Assembly: GCA_955652545.1 (NCBI GenBank)
Contig: CATPCA010000207.1
Coordinates: 1 to 5,077 of the forward strand
Length of the DNA: 5,077 nt
Reading direction: 5' to 3'
DNA from: Candidatus Dormiibacterota bacterium
GTDB lineage: Bacteria > Chloroflexota > Dormibacteria > UBA8260
Shown here: one piece after another, positions 1 to 5,077 of the stretch
Position numbering within the stretch: position 1 is the stretch's first letter
How the letters are laid out: each line of letters opens with the position of its first letter
Position numbers and translations under genes: made by a program
The notes under the pieces: generated by a model
Database searches by the model: none
What the model was told of the DNA's origin: nothing
The model's input: only the letters and a program-made list of their open reading frames with translations

Positions 1-966
1 GACCGACAGCGAAGGCCCGAGCGGATTGATCGTGGTCACCGTGACGTTCTGGATCTCGTGGATGTTGGTGCTTCCACCAGTCGACGCCGTCCAGCCGAAC
101 TTCACCGTCGGGCTCATGGTCGGCTCAGTCGCCTGGAGCACCTGGGTACCGTCGATGCTCACCGTCACCTTCGGCGCCACGTTGGTCGATGGGTCGACCA
201 CGATCGTCACGTGGCGGACGACGTCGTTGGCACCCGCGTCGGTGCGGTCGACGGCGGCGTCAACATGCAGTGTCTTGAGAGCCTTGGCCCCCGCCAGGTG
301 ACAGTAGTTGAGCTGATCTGCGTTGCCTGGGCCGCGCAGCACCACCGCGTCCTTGATGAGCGACGGGGTGTAGCTGTTGGGACAGTTGCCGCCGCCGGCG
401 ATGTTGTTCTCGAAGTTGGAGAAGTTGCCGTAGGCGTCCAGCCCAAGCCCGAACAGACCATGGGCCACCCCGTTGCCCACGCCGATGCCGTGATTGCCGC
501 CCGCGTACCCCAGGTACCCGCCGGCCTGGCCTGGCGTCAGCAGTTGATATTGACCATCGGTCATGAAGAAGGCGATCCCGTCAGCACCGTTACCGCTGTA
601 CTGATAGGTGTCGAAGGTGACGTTGATACCGGCGGTGTCGGGCAGCGGGGAGTTGTAGAAGATGAACCCGCTCTCGTTGTTCCCAGCGCTCGTCAGCCGA
701 GCCGCGCCGGCGCCTGCGGCGTCGGTCGTCCCTGCACAACTGAGGATCGGCGTCACCGTGCTGTTCCCGCTCGCCGTCAGGCAGGGCGTGAAGTTGGAAC
801 CCCCGATCACCCAATGCGTGTCGCCGACCGAATTGTTCTTGAAGCTCTCGGTGAAGATTGGCGTCCCCGCGGCGTGCACAGTCGTCGGTCCGACGGTGGA
901 GAGGCCCACAACCGAGAGGCTCACGCCGAGCAGGACGGTCAGCGCACGGCGGGCAGACGTTGACAA
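1..966 (-). CDS. Secreted L-type (legume-like) lectin-domain protein, 3' end outside window
   Basis: The first 322 residues are visible; the frame is still open at the left edge. The only convincing start is TTG at 966: an in-frame TGA lies at 994-996, no ATG or GTG lies between, and GGAG sits 9 nt upstream. This start gives a classical signal peptide: basic MSTSARRA, a hydrophobic run to about residue 22, and probable cleavage after VHA at 30-32. The mature part (about 36-312) reads as an L-type lectin beta-sandwich. It has GADGIAFF at 127-134, a Gly-rich loop at 149-166, GLDAYGNFSN at 175-184 whose Asp177 and Asn181 match the family's metal/sugar-site strand, and the closing FGWTASTGG at 290-298. 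Cysteines 62/77 and 195/222 could form disulfides. Known for the family: carbohydrate binding outside the cell. Further C-terminal domains or an anchor would lie outside the window. Ligand unknown. The domain call is firm; an adhesin role is inferred. Confidence 0.9.
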   Translation of the reverse strand, partial: MSTSARRALTVLLGVSLSVVGLSTVGPTTVHAAGTPIFTESFKNNSVGDTHWVIGGSNFTPCLTASGNSTVTPILSCAGTTDAAGAGAARLTSAGNNESGFIFYNSPLPDTAGINVTFDTYQYSGNGADGIAFFMTDGQYQLLTPGQAGGYLGYAGGNHGIGVGNGVAHGLFGLGLDAYGNFSNFENNIAGGGNCPNSYTPSLIKDAVVLRGPGNADQLNYCHLAGAKALKTLHVDAAVDRTDAGANDVVRHVTIVVDPSTNVAPKVTVSIDGTQVLQATEPTMSPTVKFGWTASTGGSTNIHEIQNVTVTTINPLGPSLSV

Positions 967-975
967 CAGGTGGGT

Positions 976-979
976 CTCC
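976..979 (-). promoter_or_regulatory. Ribosome binding site deciding the TTG start of the lectin gene
   Basis: GGAG lies 9 nt before the TTG at 966. It supports TTG over the in-frame GTG at 924, which would remove the basic end and half the hydrophobic core of the signal peptide. Confidence 0.6.
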
Positions 980-1111
980 GGGCGGTAACGGGATCAGCTG
1001 ACGAATGCAAGATGGCCTCCGCTGTCGGGGCGCTCGAATCGCAGCAACCGGATCGTCACCCGCCGCAAGCTGGGAACCCATGGCAACGATGCACCACTCC
1101 GGTACATGGAA

Positions 1112-1127
1112 GTCGCAGAACTGCGAC
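1112..1127. repeat. Near-perfect 16-bp palindrome in the lectin upstream region
   Basis: The 7-bp arms GTCGCAG and CTGCGAC are separated by only AA. The site lies about 145 bp upstream of the lectin start and about 50 bp past the stop of the c-di-GMP gene. The tight spacing suits a dimeric regulator's operator; as RNA it could form a 6-bp stem with a GAAC loop. No T-run follows on either strand, so an intrinsic terminator is unlikely. Function is not shown by sequence. Confidence 0.5.
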
Positions 1128-1154
1128 CTCCGGACAGCGGGGCGCTCCGAGGAG

Positions 1155-1168
1155 GGGCCACGCGGCCC
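1155..1168 (-). terminator. Short GC hairpin after the c-di-GMP gene, possible weak terminator
   Basis: GGGCC and GGCCC arms around a 4-nt loop begin 8 nt past the stop codon at 1177-1179. Only 5 bp of stem and no U-tract are present. In a GC-rich genome such a hairpin may be chance. No better terminator is visible before the lectin gene, so read-through into it is possible. Confidence 0.25.
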
Positions 1169-1176
1169 GGGTGGAC

Positions 1177-3510
1177 CTACGCAGGAAGCGCGAGAAGTTC
1201 CCGCCGCTGACGCTTCAGCAGCGTGGTCATTTCGGCCTCGCCCATCGGCCGGTTGAAGAGAAATCCCTGGGCGAAGTCACAGCCCGCCTGGCGGAGATAA
1301 TCGGCCTGGGTGAGCGTCTCGACGCCCTCGGCCACGACCTCGAGCCCCAGGACTTTGGCCATCTCGAGGATCGTGTCAACCAGCATCGGACCGGCAACGT
1401 TCCGGTCAATGTCGTCCACGAACGCCTTGTCGACCTTGAGCCGGTCAAAGGGGAGGTCGCGCAGCCGAGACAGCGCCGAATACCCGGTGCCGAAGTCGTC
1501 GATGGCCAGGTGTACCCCGAGGGCGTGGAGCGCCTCCAACGTCGTTTGAGCACCGCTCGACTCATCGATCGCCACCCCCTCGGTCAGCTCGAGCTCCAAC
1601 CGTCCCGCGGGGAACCCGGTCTCCCGCAGGATCCCGGCGATCTTGTCGACCAGGTCGGGCTGCTCCAGGTCACGGCCCGACAGGTTGACAGCCATCTTGA
1701 ATTGAGGCGGTCCATCCTCGATCCAGACACGGCCCATCGCGCAGGCTGTGCGCAAGACCCAGTGGTCGATGCGCTCAACTAGGCCGAGCTCCTCGGCGAG
1801 AGGGATGAATGTATCGGGGCCCACCCACCCCCGCGAGGGGTGGTCCCATCGCGCCAGCGCTTCGGCTCCGACGATGCCCCCGGTCTGCAGGTCGATGACC
1901 GGCTGATACTCGACCTGGAGAGCGGTGGATTCGATCGCACGGCGCAGGTCTTCACCCAGCTCGAGACGGTCGACCAGATGGGTGCGCATCTCCTCGGCGA
2001 ACAACCGGTACCCGCCCTTGCCGGCGCGCTTGGCGAAGTACATGGCCAGGTCGGCATCCGCCAGGAGCGTCTCCGGACGCAGCGCGCCGAGGCTGCCAGA
2101 CGCCACCCCGATGCTGACGCTCGCTTCCACTTCCTTTCCGCCGATGACAATCGGGGGGTGCAGGGTGCCGATGATCCGTTGGGCGGCGAGGACGGCGCCG
2201 GCGGCATCGGTGCGCTCGAGCAGGATGGCGAACTCATCTCCACCGAGCCGCGCGACGGTGTCCTCGGGCCGGACCGATGCGACGAATCGTCGGCTCACCT
2301 CGACCAGGTATTGATCCCCTACTCCATGGCCGAACGTGTCGTTGATGCGCTTGAAGTCGTCGCAATCCAGATACAGGACACTGTGCTGTTCCTGGCCCGC
2401 GCCGTTGGTCGCGCGCTCCATCCGTTGGCGGAGGAGGTCGCGGTTGGGCAGGGCGGTCAGCGCATCGTGCAGGGCCTGGTGGGTCAGCTGCTTCTCGAAC
2501 TCGTGCCGGTCGCTGACATCGTTCACATTGAGGACCATCCCGCCGACTGCAGGGTCATCAACGCGGTTGGTGAGCTTGACCCAGACATGGCGCCATTCGC
2601 CGTCCACGCGTAGCAGCCGCGTCTCGACCTCGGACACTGTCCCTCCCCCGCCGGACATGACCCGTCGCCATGCCTTCGCTGCGTGGTCGCGATCGTCAGG
2701 GTGGACCATCCCATCGAAGGTCTTGACACCCGCCCTGATGTCGAAGAACGCCTCACTGAACGATGGAGTGACAAAAGCGACCTGTCCCCCGGCGTCCACA
2801 ATGAGGATTCCATCACTGGCGTGCTCTACCAGCGCCGACAGCCTCCGTTCGCGGCGTCGCACCATCTGCTGTCGCTCCCTGAGCTGGCGCAGGAGCCACA
2901 CCGCGGTCACAAACCCGACCGTGATCGCGACTGCGATGGCCAGGGCAGATGCCGTCTCGGTCGCATCGCGTTGACTGCGCCGCGCAGTCACATCGGCAGC
3001 GATGAGGACGTCGAGCGTTGTCAGTTGCGCGGAGACCTCAGTCAACGACGAGTTCAGGTTGTTCTCTGTCACTGGCCGCAGCAGAACGGCCACGGCGGAG
3101 GCGTCGGCAGCGCCGCTGGTGAGCACTTCTGATCGGGCGGCGCTGGTCACGCCCCATGCGCGCACCACCACTGCCAATGCATCCCGTTCATTCGCGCTGA
3201 GGTCAGGGGACGAGCTCAACGTGGCGAGCTCGGTATCCACTTGTTGCCCGGCCACAACCAGGAGGTGGGCGTCGTCGGCGGCGTGGGTGACAAGAAAGGC
3301 AGTCCCGCTGAGAGCGGCGTCGCGCACGTGCTCATGGACTTTGGACAACTGCTGGTCCACAGCATCTGTCCGCTGCGACGCCATGGACGCCCCATTGATA
3401 TTGGCGAGGCCGACGATCGACGCCCCGGCCACGACGACCATCGGAAGCAGAAGGAGCAGCGATGCGAAGCGCGACCGATCCCTTGTGTCGAGGTGCAGGG
3501 GGGGATTCAC
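1177..3510 (-). CDS. Membrane-bound PAS-GGDEF-EAL c-di-GMP synthase/phosphodiesterase
   Basis: A protein of 777 residues if started at GTG 3510, which has GAGG 8 nt upstream. GTG 3552, preceded by GGGCGGGA, is the main alternative. The frame stays open upstream to 3726, but that part runs through the tRNA gene and is not real. Order: membrane segment 15-38; extracytoplasmic helical region about 39-185, like a four-helix or CHASE3 sensor; membrane segment 186-208; basic linker; PAS about 221-333; GGDEF 340-505; EAL 513-768. The diguanylate cyclase motif GGDEF is intact at 423-427, and RPED at 414-417 sits five residues before it, the standard product-inhibition I-site. The EAL domain keeps EALAR (Glu550), Asn609, ELTE (641-644), DDFGTGYSAL (Asp671/672), Lys692, Glu728 and Gln748. 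By family knowledge both making c-di-GMP from GTP and cleaving it to pGpG are possible. The sensed signal is unknown. Confidence 0.95.
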   Translation of the reverse strand: MNPPLHLDTRDRSRFASLLLLLPMVVVAGASIVGLANINGASMASQRTDAVDQQLSKVHEHVRDAALSGTAFLVTHAADDAHLLVVAGQQVDTELATLSSSPDLSANERDALAVVVRAWGVTSAARSEVLTSGAADASAVAVLLRPVTENNLNSSLTEVSAQLTTLDVLIAADVTARRSQRDATETASALAIAVAITVGFVTAVWLLRQLRERQQMVRRRERRLSALVEHASDGILIVDAGGQVAFVTPSFSEAFFDIRAGVKTFDGMVHPDDRDHAAKAWRRVMSGGGGTVSEVETRLLRVDGEWRHVWVKLTNRVDDPAVGGMVLNVNDVSDRHEFEKQLTHQALHDALTALPNRDLLRQRMERATNGAGQEQHSVLYLDCDDFKRINDTFGHGVGDQYLVEVSRRFVASVRPEDTVARLGGDEFAILLERTDAAGAVLAAQRIIGTLHPPIVIGGKEVEASVSIGVASGSLGALRPETLLADADLAMYFAKRAGKGGYRLFAEEMRTHLVDRLELGEDLRRAIESTALQVEYQPVIDLQTGGIVGAEALARWDHPSRGWVGPDTFIPLAEELGLVERIDHWVLRTACAMGRVWIEDGPPQFKMAVNLSGRDLEQPDLVDKIAGILRETGFPAGRLELELTEGVAIDESSGAQTTLEALHALGVHLAIDDFGTGYSALSRLRDLPFDRLKVDKAFVDDIDRNVAGPMLVDTILEMAKVLGLEVVAEGVETLTQADYLRQAGCDFAQGFLFNRPMGEAEMTTLLKRQRRELLALPA

Positions 3511-3613
3511 CGAGGCGGCCTCAGGGTTCAAGCCTGTCAAGGCTTCGAGCACAGGGTATTCCCGCCCGATCGCGACAGCGGCACCGCGTAGCCGGACCCG
3601 CGACAAGCCGTAG

Positions 3614-3630
3614 CGGCGCCGTCTGCGCCG
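3614..3630 (-). terminator. GC hairpin downstream of tRNA-Pro, possible weak terminator
   Basis: CGGCGC and GCGCCG arms flank a 5-nt loop, 26 nt past the CCA end of the tRNA and upstream of the c-di-GMP gene. There is no U-tract. It could help end or process the tRNA transcript, or be chance. I see no clear promoter between here and 3510, so the downstream gene may be read partly from the tRNA promoter. Confidence 0.3.
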
Positions 3631-3655
3631 ACCAACTCGGTGAACTCTATGTTGA

Positions 3656-3732
3656 TGGTCGGGGCGACTGGATTCGAACCAGCGACCCCCTGCTCCCAAA
3701 GCAGGTGCGCTACCGGGCTGCGCCACGCCCCG
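3656..3732 (-). tRNA. tRNA-Pro, anticodon UGG, CCA end encoded
   Basis: All arms fold without gaps. The acceptor stem CGGGGCG pairs with CGCCCCG (3660-3666). D-stem GCGC/GCGC, anticodon stem CCTGC/GCAGG around loop TTTGGGA, a 5-nt variable loop, and T-stem GCTGG/CCAGT with one G-U pair around TTCGAAT complete it. The anticodon TGG is at 3698-3696, reading CCA and, by wobble, other proline codons. Discriminator A at 3659 is followed by CCA at 3658-3656, so the gene is 77 nt including CCA. The 3' end faces the c-di-GMP gene and the 5' end faces the recombinase remnant. No second copy of the tRNA 3' end is in the window, so no attachment-site repeat can be shown. Confidence 0.97.
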
Positions 3733-3759
3733 ACATTTTGATCTCAGCTACCGCGCCTG

Positions 3760-3776
3760 CCTCGCCGACTGCGAGG
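3760..3776. repeat. Inverted repeat between tRNA-Pro and the recombinase remnant
   Basis: CCTCGC and GCGAGG arms surround a 5-nt loop in the 90-bp divergent gap. Promoters for the tRNA (minus) and the former recombinase (plus) should lie in this gap, but no convincing -35/-10 pair was found. An operator, an attachment-site arm or chance are all possible. Confidence 0.3.
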
Positions 3777-3822
3777 TCTTGTCTCGGGTACTCCTTGTAG
3801 CGATTTGTGGGGGTCATTCTAG

Positions 3823-4262
3823 GTGAGCAGTTGGGGCGAGGTGGTCGACCTCTTTCTCGCCGCAGGCTGCGACAGCGCAGCCACGCGCCGGGCCTACAGT
3901 TGGGCTTTGCGTCGCGCGTTCAAGGTGATGAGCGCGACGACGATGGACGACGTGACGCCGCACCGCCTGGCACTCCTACGGGAGTCGGTGATGGCATGGG
4001 ACGCCGCTCCGGCGACGAAGCGACAGCAGATCGCTGCCATGCGCTCCTTCCTGCGCTGGTCGCGGGCCTTCGGGCTGCACACCATCGGCCCCGATGTGAT
4101 CGACGTCGTCCTGCGCGTGCCAATGGCCAAGACGCTGGTGCCGTACACGATCCTCAGCGAGTCGGAGATTGCAGCGCTGCTGGGTGCGGCCGCGAGACAC
4201 CGCGTGATCGGGCGATGTTGCTGGTCATGCTCGGCGCCGGCCTGCGCGTCTCCGAGATTTCC
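3823..4262 (+). pseudogene. Tyrosine recombinase/integrase remnant, frameshifted and truncated
   Basis: From GTG 3823 (GGGGGT 8 nt upstream) the frame encodes an N-terminal SAM-like core-binding domain of Xer/phage-integrase type: helical, with ATRRAYSWALRRAF near residues 20-33 and the KRQQIAAMRSFLRWS helix near 66-80, then the hinge TILSESEIAALLGAA. After this the family pattern jumps frame: RDRAMLLVMLGAGLRVSEI, the start of the catalytic domain, is read one base over from about 4203. One missing base, or two extra, between about 4182 and 4205 explains this. The Arg codon at 4245-4247 is the first catalytic residue. Similarity stops after SEI (4259); the remaining catalytic residues, HxxR and the tyrosine, are absent. 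The product would be inactive. The remnant lies on the 5' side of tRNA-Pro, whereas integrases usually border a tRNA's 3' end. Confidence 0.85.
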
Positions 4263-4415
4263 ATGAATCGTTCCTCGGGAATCGAAGCGACGGCCTGCCA
4301 CTTAGACGAATCGTTGGGGCTGATCCCAATTGATACCAGGGTGTTATCAATTGGCCACCTGGAAATGGGCGACCTGCTGGCCAGTGTCCCGGCGTTGCCC
4401 ACCGCCGCGCCATGA
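4263..4415 (+). other. Spacer with a doubtful 50-codon open frame
   Basis: Between the end of recombinase similarity and the XRE gene, an ATG at 4263 opens a 50-codon frame whose TGA overlaps the XRE ATG as ATGA. The ATG has no ribosome binding site, the translation resembles no family I know, and the AT-rich dyad lies inside it. It continues the frame of the recombinase tail, so it is more likely foreign sequence joined at a breakpoint than a gene. Its final 20 codons have G/C-rich third positions, so translational coupling to the XRE gene cannot be excluded. Confidence 0.3.
4326..4354. promoter_or_regulatory. 29-bp AT-rich dyad upstream of the XRE gene: operator or recombination site
   Basis: The perfect 10-bp arms CCAATTGATA and TATCAATTGG are separated by 9 bp. 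The dyad extends by one further matched pair after a mismatch. It is strikingly AT-rich for this window and lies 57 bp before the XRE start. The usual reading is an operator for the adjacent XRE regulator. Its size (about 11 + 7 + 11) also resembles a tyrosine-recombinase core site, and a broken recombinase lies just upstream. The sequence alone does not decide between these. Confidence 0.6.
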
Positions 4416-4912
4416 GCGAGCGTGACATCGAACTCGCCCTCTCTGACGCCTACGACCAGGTGACCGCGTGGCGGTGGGTGGCCGAACGCCTGGCCGCCAA
4501 GCTCGACCTGCCACAGGAACGCCTCGTCCAGGCTGTCAACGCCGTGCAGCAACTGCAGGTCGTACCAGTCGCCGCCAATGTCCGCAGCCATCACCGAAAC
4601 CGCATCTTCGCGACGCTTCTGAGCGACCGCCCGGTGAGTGGCGGACGCACGCCCGGCGCAGCAGTGCAGGGCGGTTTCGCCCTCCGGTTCGGCGAGCCAA
4701 AGGTGCCGGATCCGGTCAGGTCCCGCCTGCGCCACCTTCGCGAGTGCGCCGGATTGACGCAGGCGGAGCTCGCGGAATTGGTCGGCGTCGGAGGACCCAC
4801 GGTGAGCCTTTGGGAGAACGGCCACGTCACCCCCAAGCCGGCCACACGGCGCCTGCTGGCTCAAGTATTCAAGATCACGACTGTCGAGCTCGACGCCCTC
4901 CTCAACGCCTAG
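4412..4912 (+). CDS. XRE-family helix-turn-helix transcriptional regulator
   Basis: A protein of 166 residues. The C-terminal part (about 104-160) is an XRE/Cro-CI-type helix-turn-helix: RLRHLREC, then LTQAELAELVGV, then the recognition stretch GPTVSLWENGHVTPKP, then a helix ending in TTVELDALL. The WENG turn and TQAELA helix are typical. The first 60 residues are predicted helical (DAYDQVTAWRWVAERLAAKL) and match no domain I recognise; residues 72-100 look like a flexible linker. Placing the DNA-binding domain at the C-terminus is less common than at the N-terminus. ATG 4412 is the only usable start: an in-frame TGA lies at 4331 and no other start codon follows it. No Shine-Dalgarno is visible, so a leaderless or coupled start is possible. 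It probably controls its own region through the dyad at 4326-4354 and/or the downstream dyad. A role as repressor of a decayed integrative element is inferred. Confidence 0.9.
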   Translation: MSERDIELALSDAYDQVTAWRWVAERLAAKLDLPQERLVQAVNAVQQLQVVPVAANVRSHHRNRIFATLLSDRPVSGGRTPGAAVQGGFALRFGEPKVPDPVRSRLRHLRECAGLTQAELAELVGVGGPTVSLWENGHVTPKPATRRLLAQVFKITTVELDALLNA

Positions 4913-4920
4913 CCGCGGCC

Positions 4921-4939
4921 CCTACCTCACCGCGGTAGG
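4921..4939 (+). terminator. Stem-loop just after the XRE gene, possible weak terminator
   Basis: CCTACC and GGTAGG pair around a 7-nt loop, starting 8 nt past the XRE stop. Overlapping it, two CCGCGG copies (4913-4918 and 4930-4935) could form an alternative stem. No U-tract follows. TAGGCT at 4936-4941 also fits the loose actinobacterial -10 pattern TAnnnT, so this spot could instead hold a promoter for the next gene. Confidence 0.3.
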
Positions 4940-4941
4940 CT

Positions 4942-4960
4942 CAAGGTCCAAACGACCTTG
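4942..4960 (+). promoter_or_regulatory. 19-bp dyad abutting a strong ribosome binding site
   Basis: CAAGGTC and GACCTTG are perfect 7-bp arms around a 5-nt centre. The last base of the right arm is the first G of GGAGG (4960-4964), which lies 8 nt before ATG 4973. As DNA it is a plausible operator; as RNA the hairpin would sit directly on the ribosome binding site and could limit translation. Its arms do not resemble those of the dyad at 4326-4354. Confidence 0.5.
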
Positions 4961-4972
4961 GAGGAGACGCAG

Positions 4973-5077
4973 ATGATCCAGCTCTATAACCGCGACGCCG
5001 CCGTTGTGGCTGATGTCCTGTCCCTGCTCGCCAGCTTCTTCGTCGGTGACACTGAGGCTCGATCGGACGCTTACAAC
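4973..5077 (+). CDS. Unidentified protein, N-terminal 35 residues only
   Basis: ATG 4973 has a strong GGAGG 8 nt upstream and opens a frame that runs off the right edge. The visible start, MIQLYNRDAAVVADVL, is followed by a short hydrophobic stretch (SLLASFFVG) and then acidic and polar residues. This is too short a run for a confident membrane segment. No family is recognised. It follows the XRE gene after a 60-bp gap on the same strand and may be a target of that regulator. The strong ribosome binding site and G/C-rich third positions support a real gene; the function is unknown. Confidence 0.7.
   Translation, partial: MIQLYNRDAAVVADVLSLLASFFVGDTEARSDAYN

Noticed and set aside
622..639. 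TTGATACC followed by a GGTGT-like stretch, resembling part of the 4326-4354 dyad
   Set aside because: The match covers only about eight contiguous bases, lies inside the lectin coding region and has no second arm. It is coincidence.
58..963. A 301-codon open frame on the plus strand opposite the lectin gene
   Set aside because: Its translation is low-complexity and Arg/Val/Gly-rich with no domain, while the opposite strand encodes a clear signal peptide and lectin fold. It is the usual antisense shadow in GC-rich DNA.
590..1081. A 163-codon minus-strand frame with an ATG start near 1081
   Set aside because: It reads the lectin gene in the wrong frame, giving Arg-rich sequence without family features. 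The in-frame TTG-started lectin frame explains this stretch.
1840..2613. A 257-codon plus-strand frame inside the c-di-GMP gene
   Set aside because: It is antisense to the GGDEF and EAL domains, whose motifs are intact on the minus strand. It has no domain of its own.
3535..3540. Perfect -35 hexamer TTGACA on the minus strand upstream of the c-di-GMP start
   Set aside because: No acceptable -10 element lies 16-19 bp downstream, and it overlaps the region of alternative start codons. It is probably chance.
3511..3726. N-terminal extension of the c-di-GMP protein to an ATG at 3726
   Set aside because: The extension translates the tRNA-Pro gene, giving a peptide typical of mistranslated tRNA, followed by an Arg-rich run. 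A start after the tRNA, with a ribosome binding site and just before the membrane segment, is far more likely.
4154..4864. A 236-codon minus-strand frame opposite the XRE gene
   Set aside because: The plus strand encodes a clear helix-turn-helix protein here, while the minus translation has no recognisable features and also runs across the recombinase remnant.

Overview
The window is GC-rich DNA with GTG and TTG starts and G/C-rich third codon positions. This suggests a high-GC actinobacterium (Actinomycetota); the class cannot be fixed from 5 kb. The left three quarters is read on the minus strand and the right quarter on the plus strand.

Left part, minus strand: a secreted L-type (legume-like) lectin-domain protein starts at 966 (TTG) and runs off the left edge. 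Upstream of it, across a 210-bp gap holding short palindromes, is a large membrane-bound c-di-GMP enzyme (about 1177..3510). It has two membrane segments around an extracytoplasmic helical sensor, then PAS, GGDEF and EAL domains, with both catalytic motif sets and the GGDEF product-inhibition site intact. Upstream of that is a tRNA-Pro(UGG) gene with an encoded CCA end (3656..3732). A surface or secreted carbohydrate-binding protein next to a c-di-GMP enzyme suggests an adhesion or biofilm theme, but this is inferred from position only.

Right part, plus strand: this looks like the worn edge of an integrated element. It starts with a tyrosine recombinase pseudogene (3823..about 4260) that keeps its N-terminal core-binding domain, is frameshifted near 4190-4205, and stops just after the first catalytic arginine. 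Next comes an anomalous 150-bp spacer with an AT-rich 29-bp dyad (4326..4354), then a 166-residue XRE-type helix-turn-helix regulator (4412..4912). After it lie two small dyads and the start of an unidentified gene (4973 to the right edge) with a strong ribosome binding site. The divergent arrangement, the tRNA neighbour, the dead recombinase and the regulator with a nearby operator-like dyad fit a decayed integrative element.

I found no CRISPR array, no complete insertion sequence and no clearly new system. The least explained parts are the two plus-strand dyads, the spacer 4260..4411 and the unidentified gene at the right edge.
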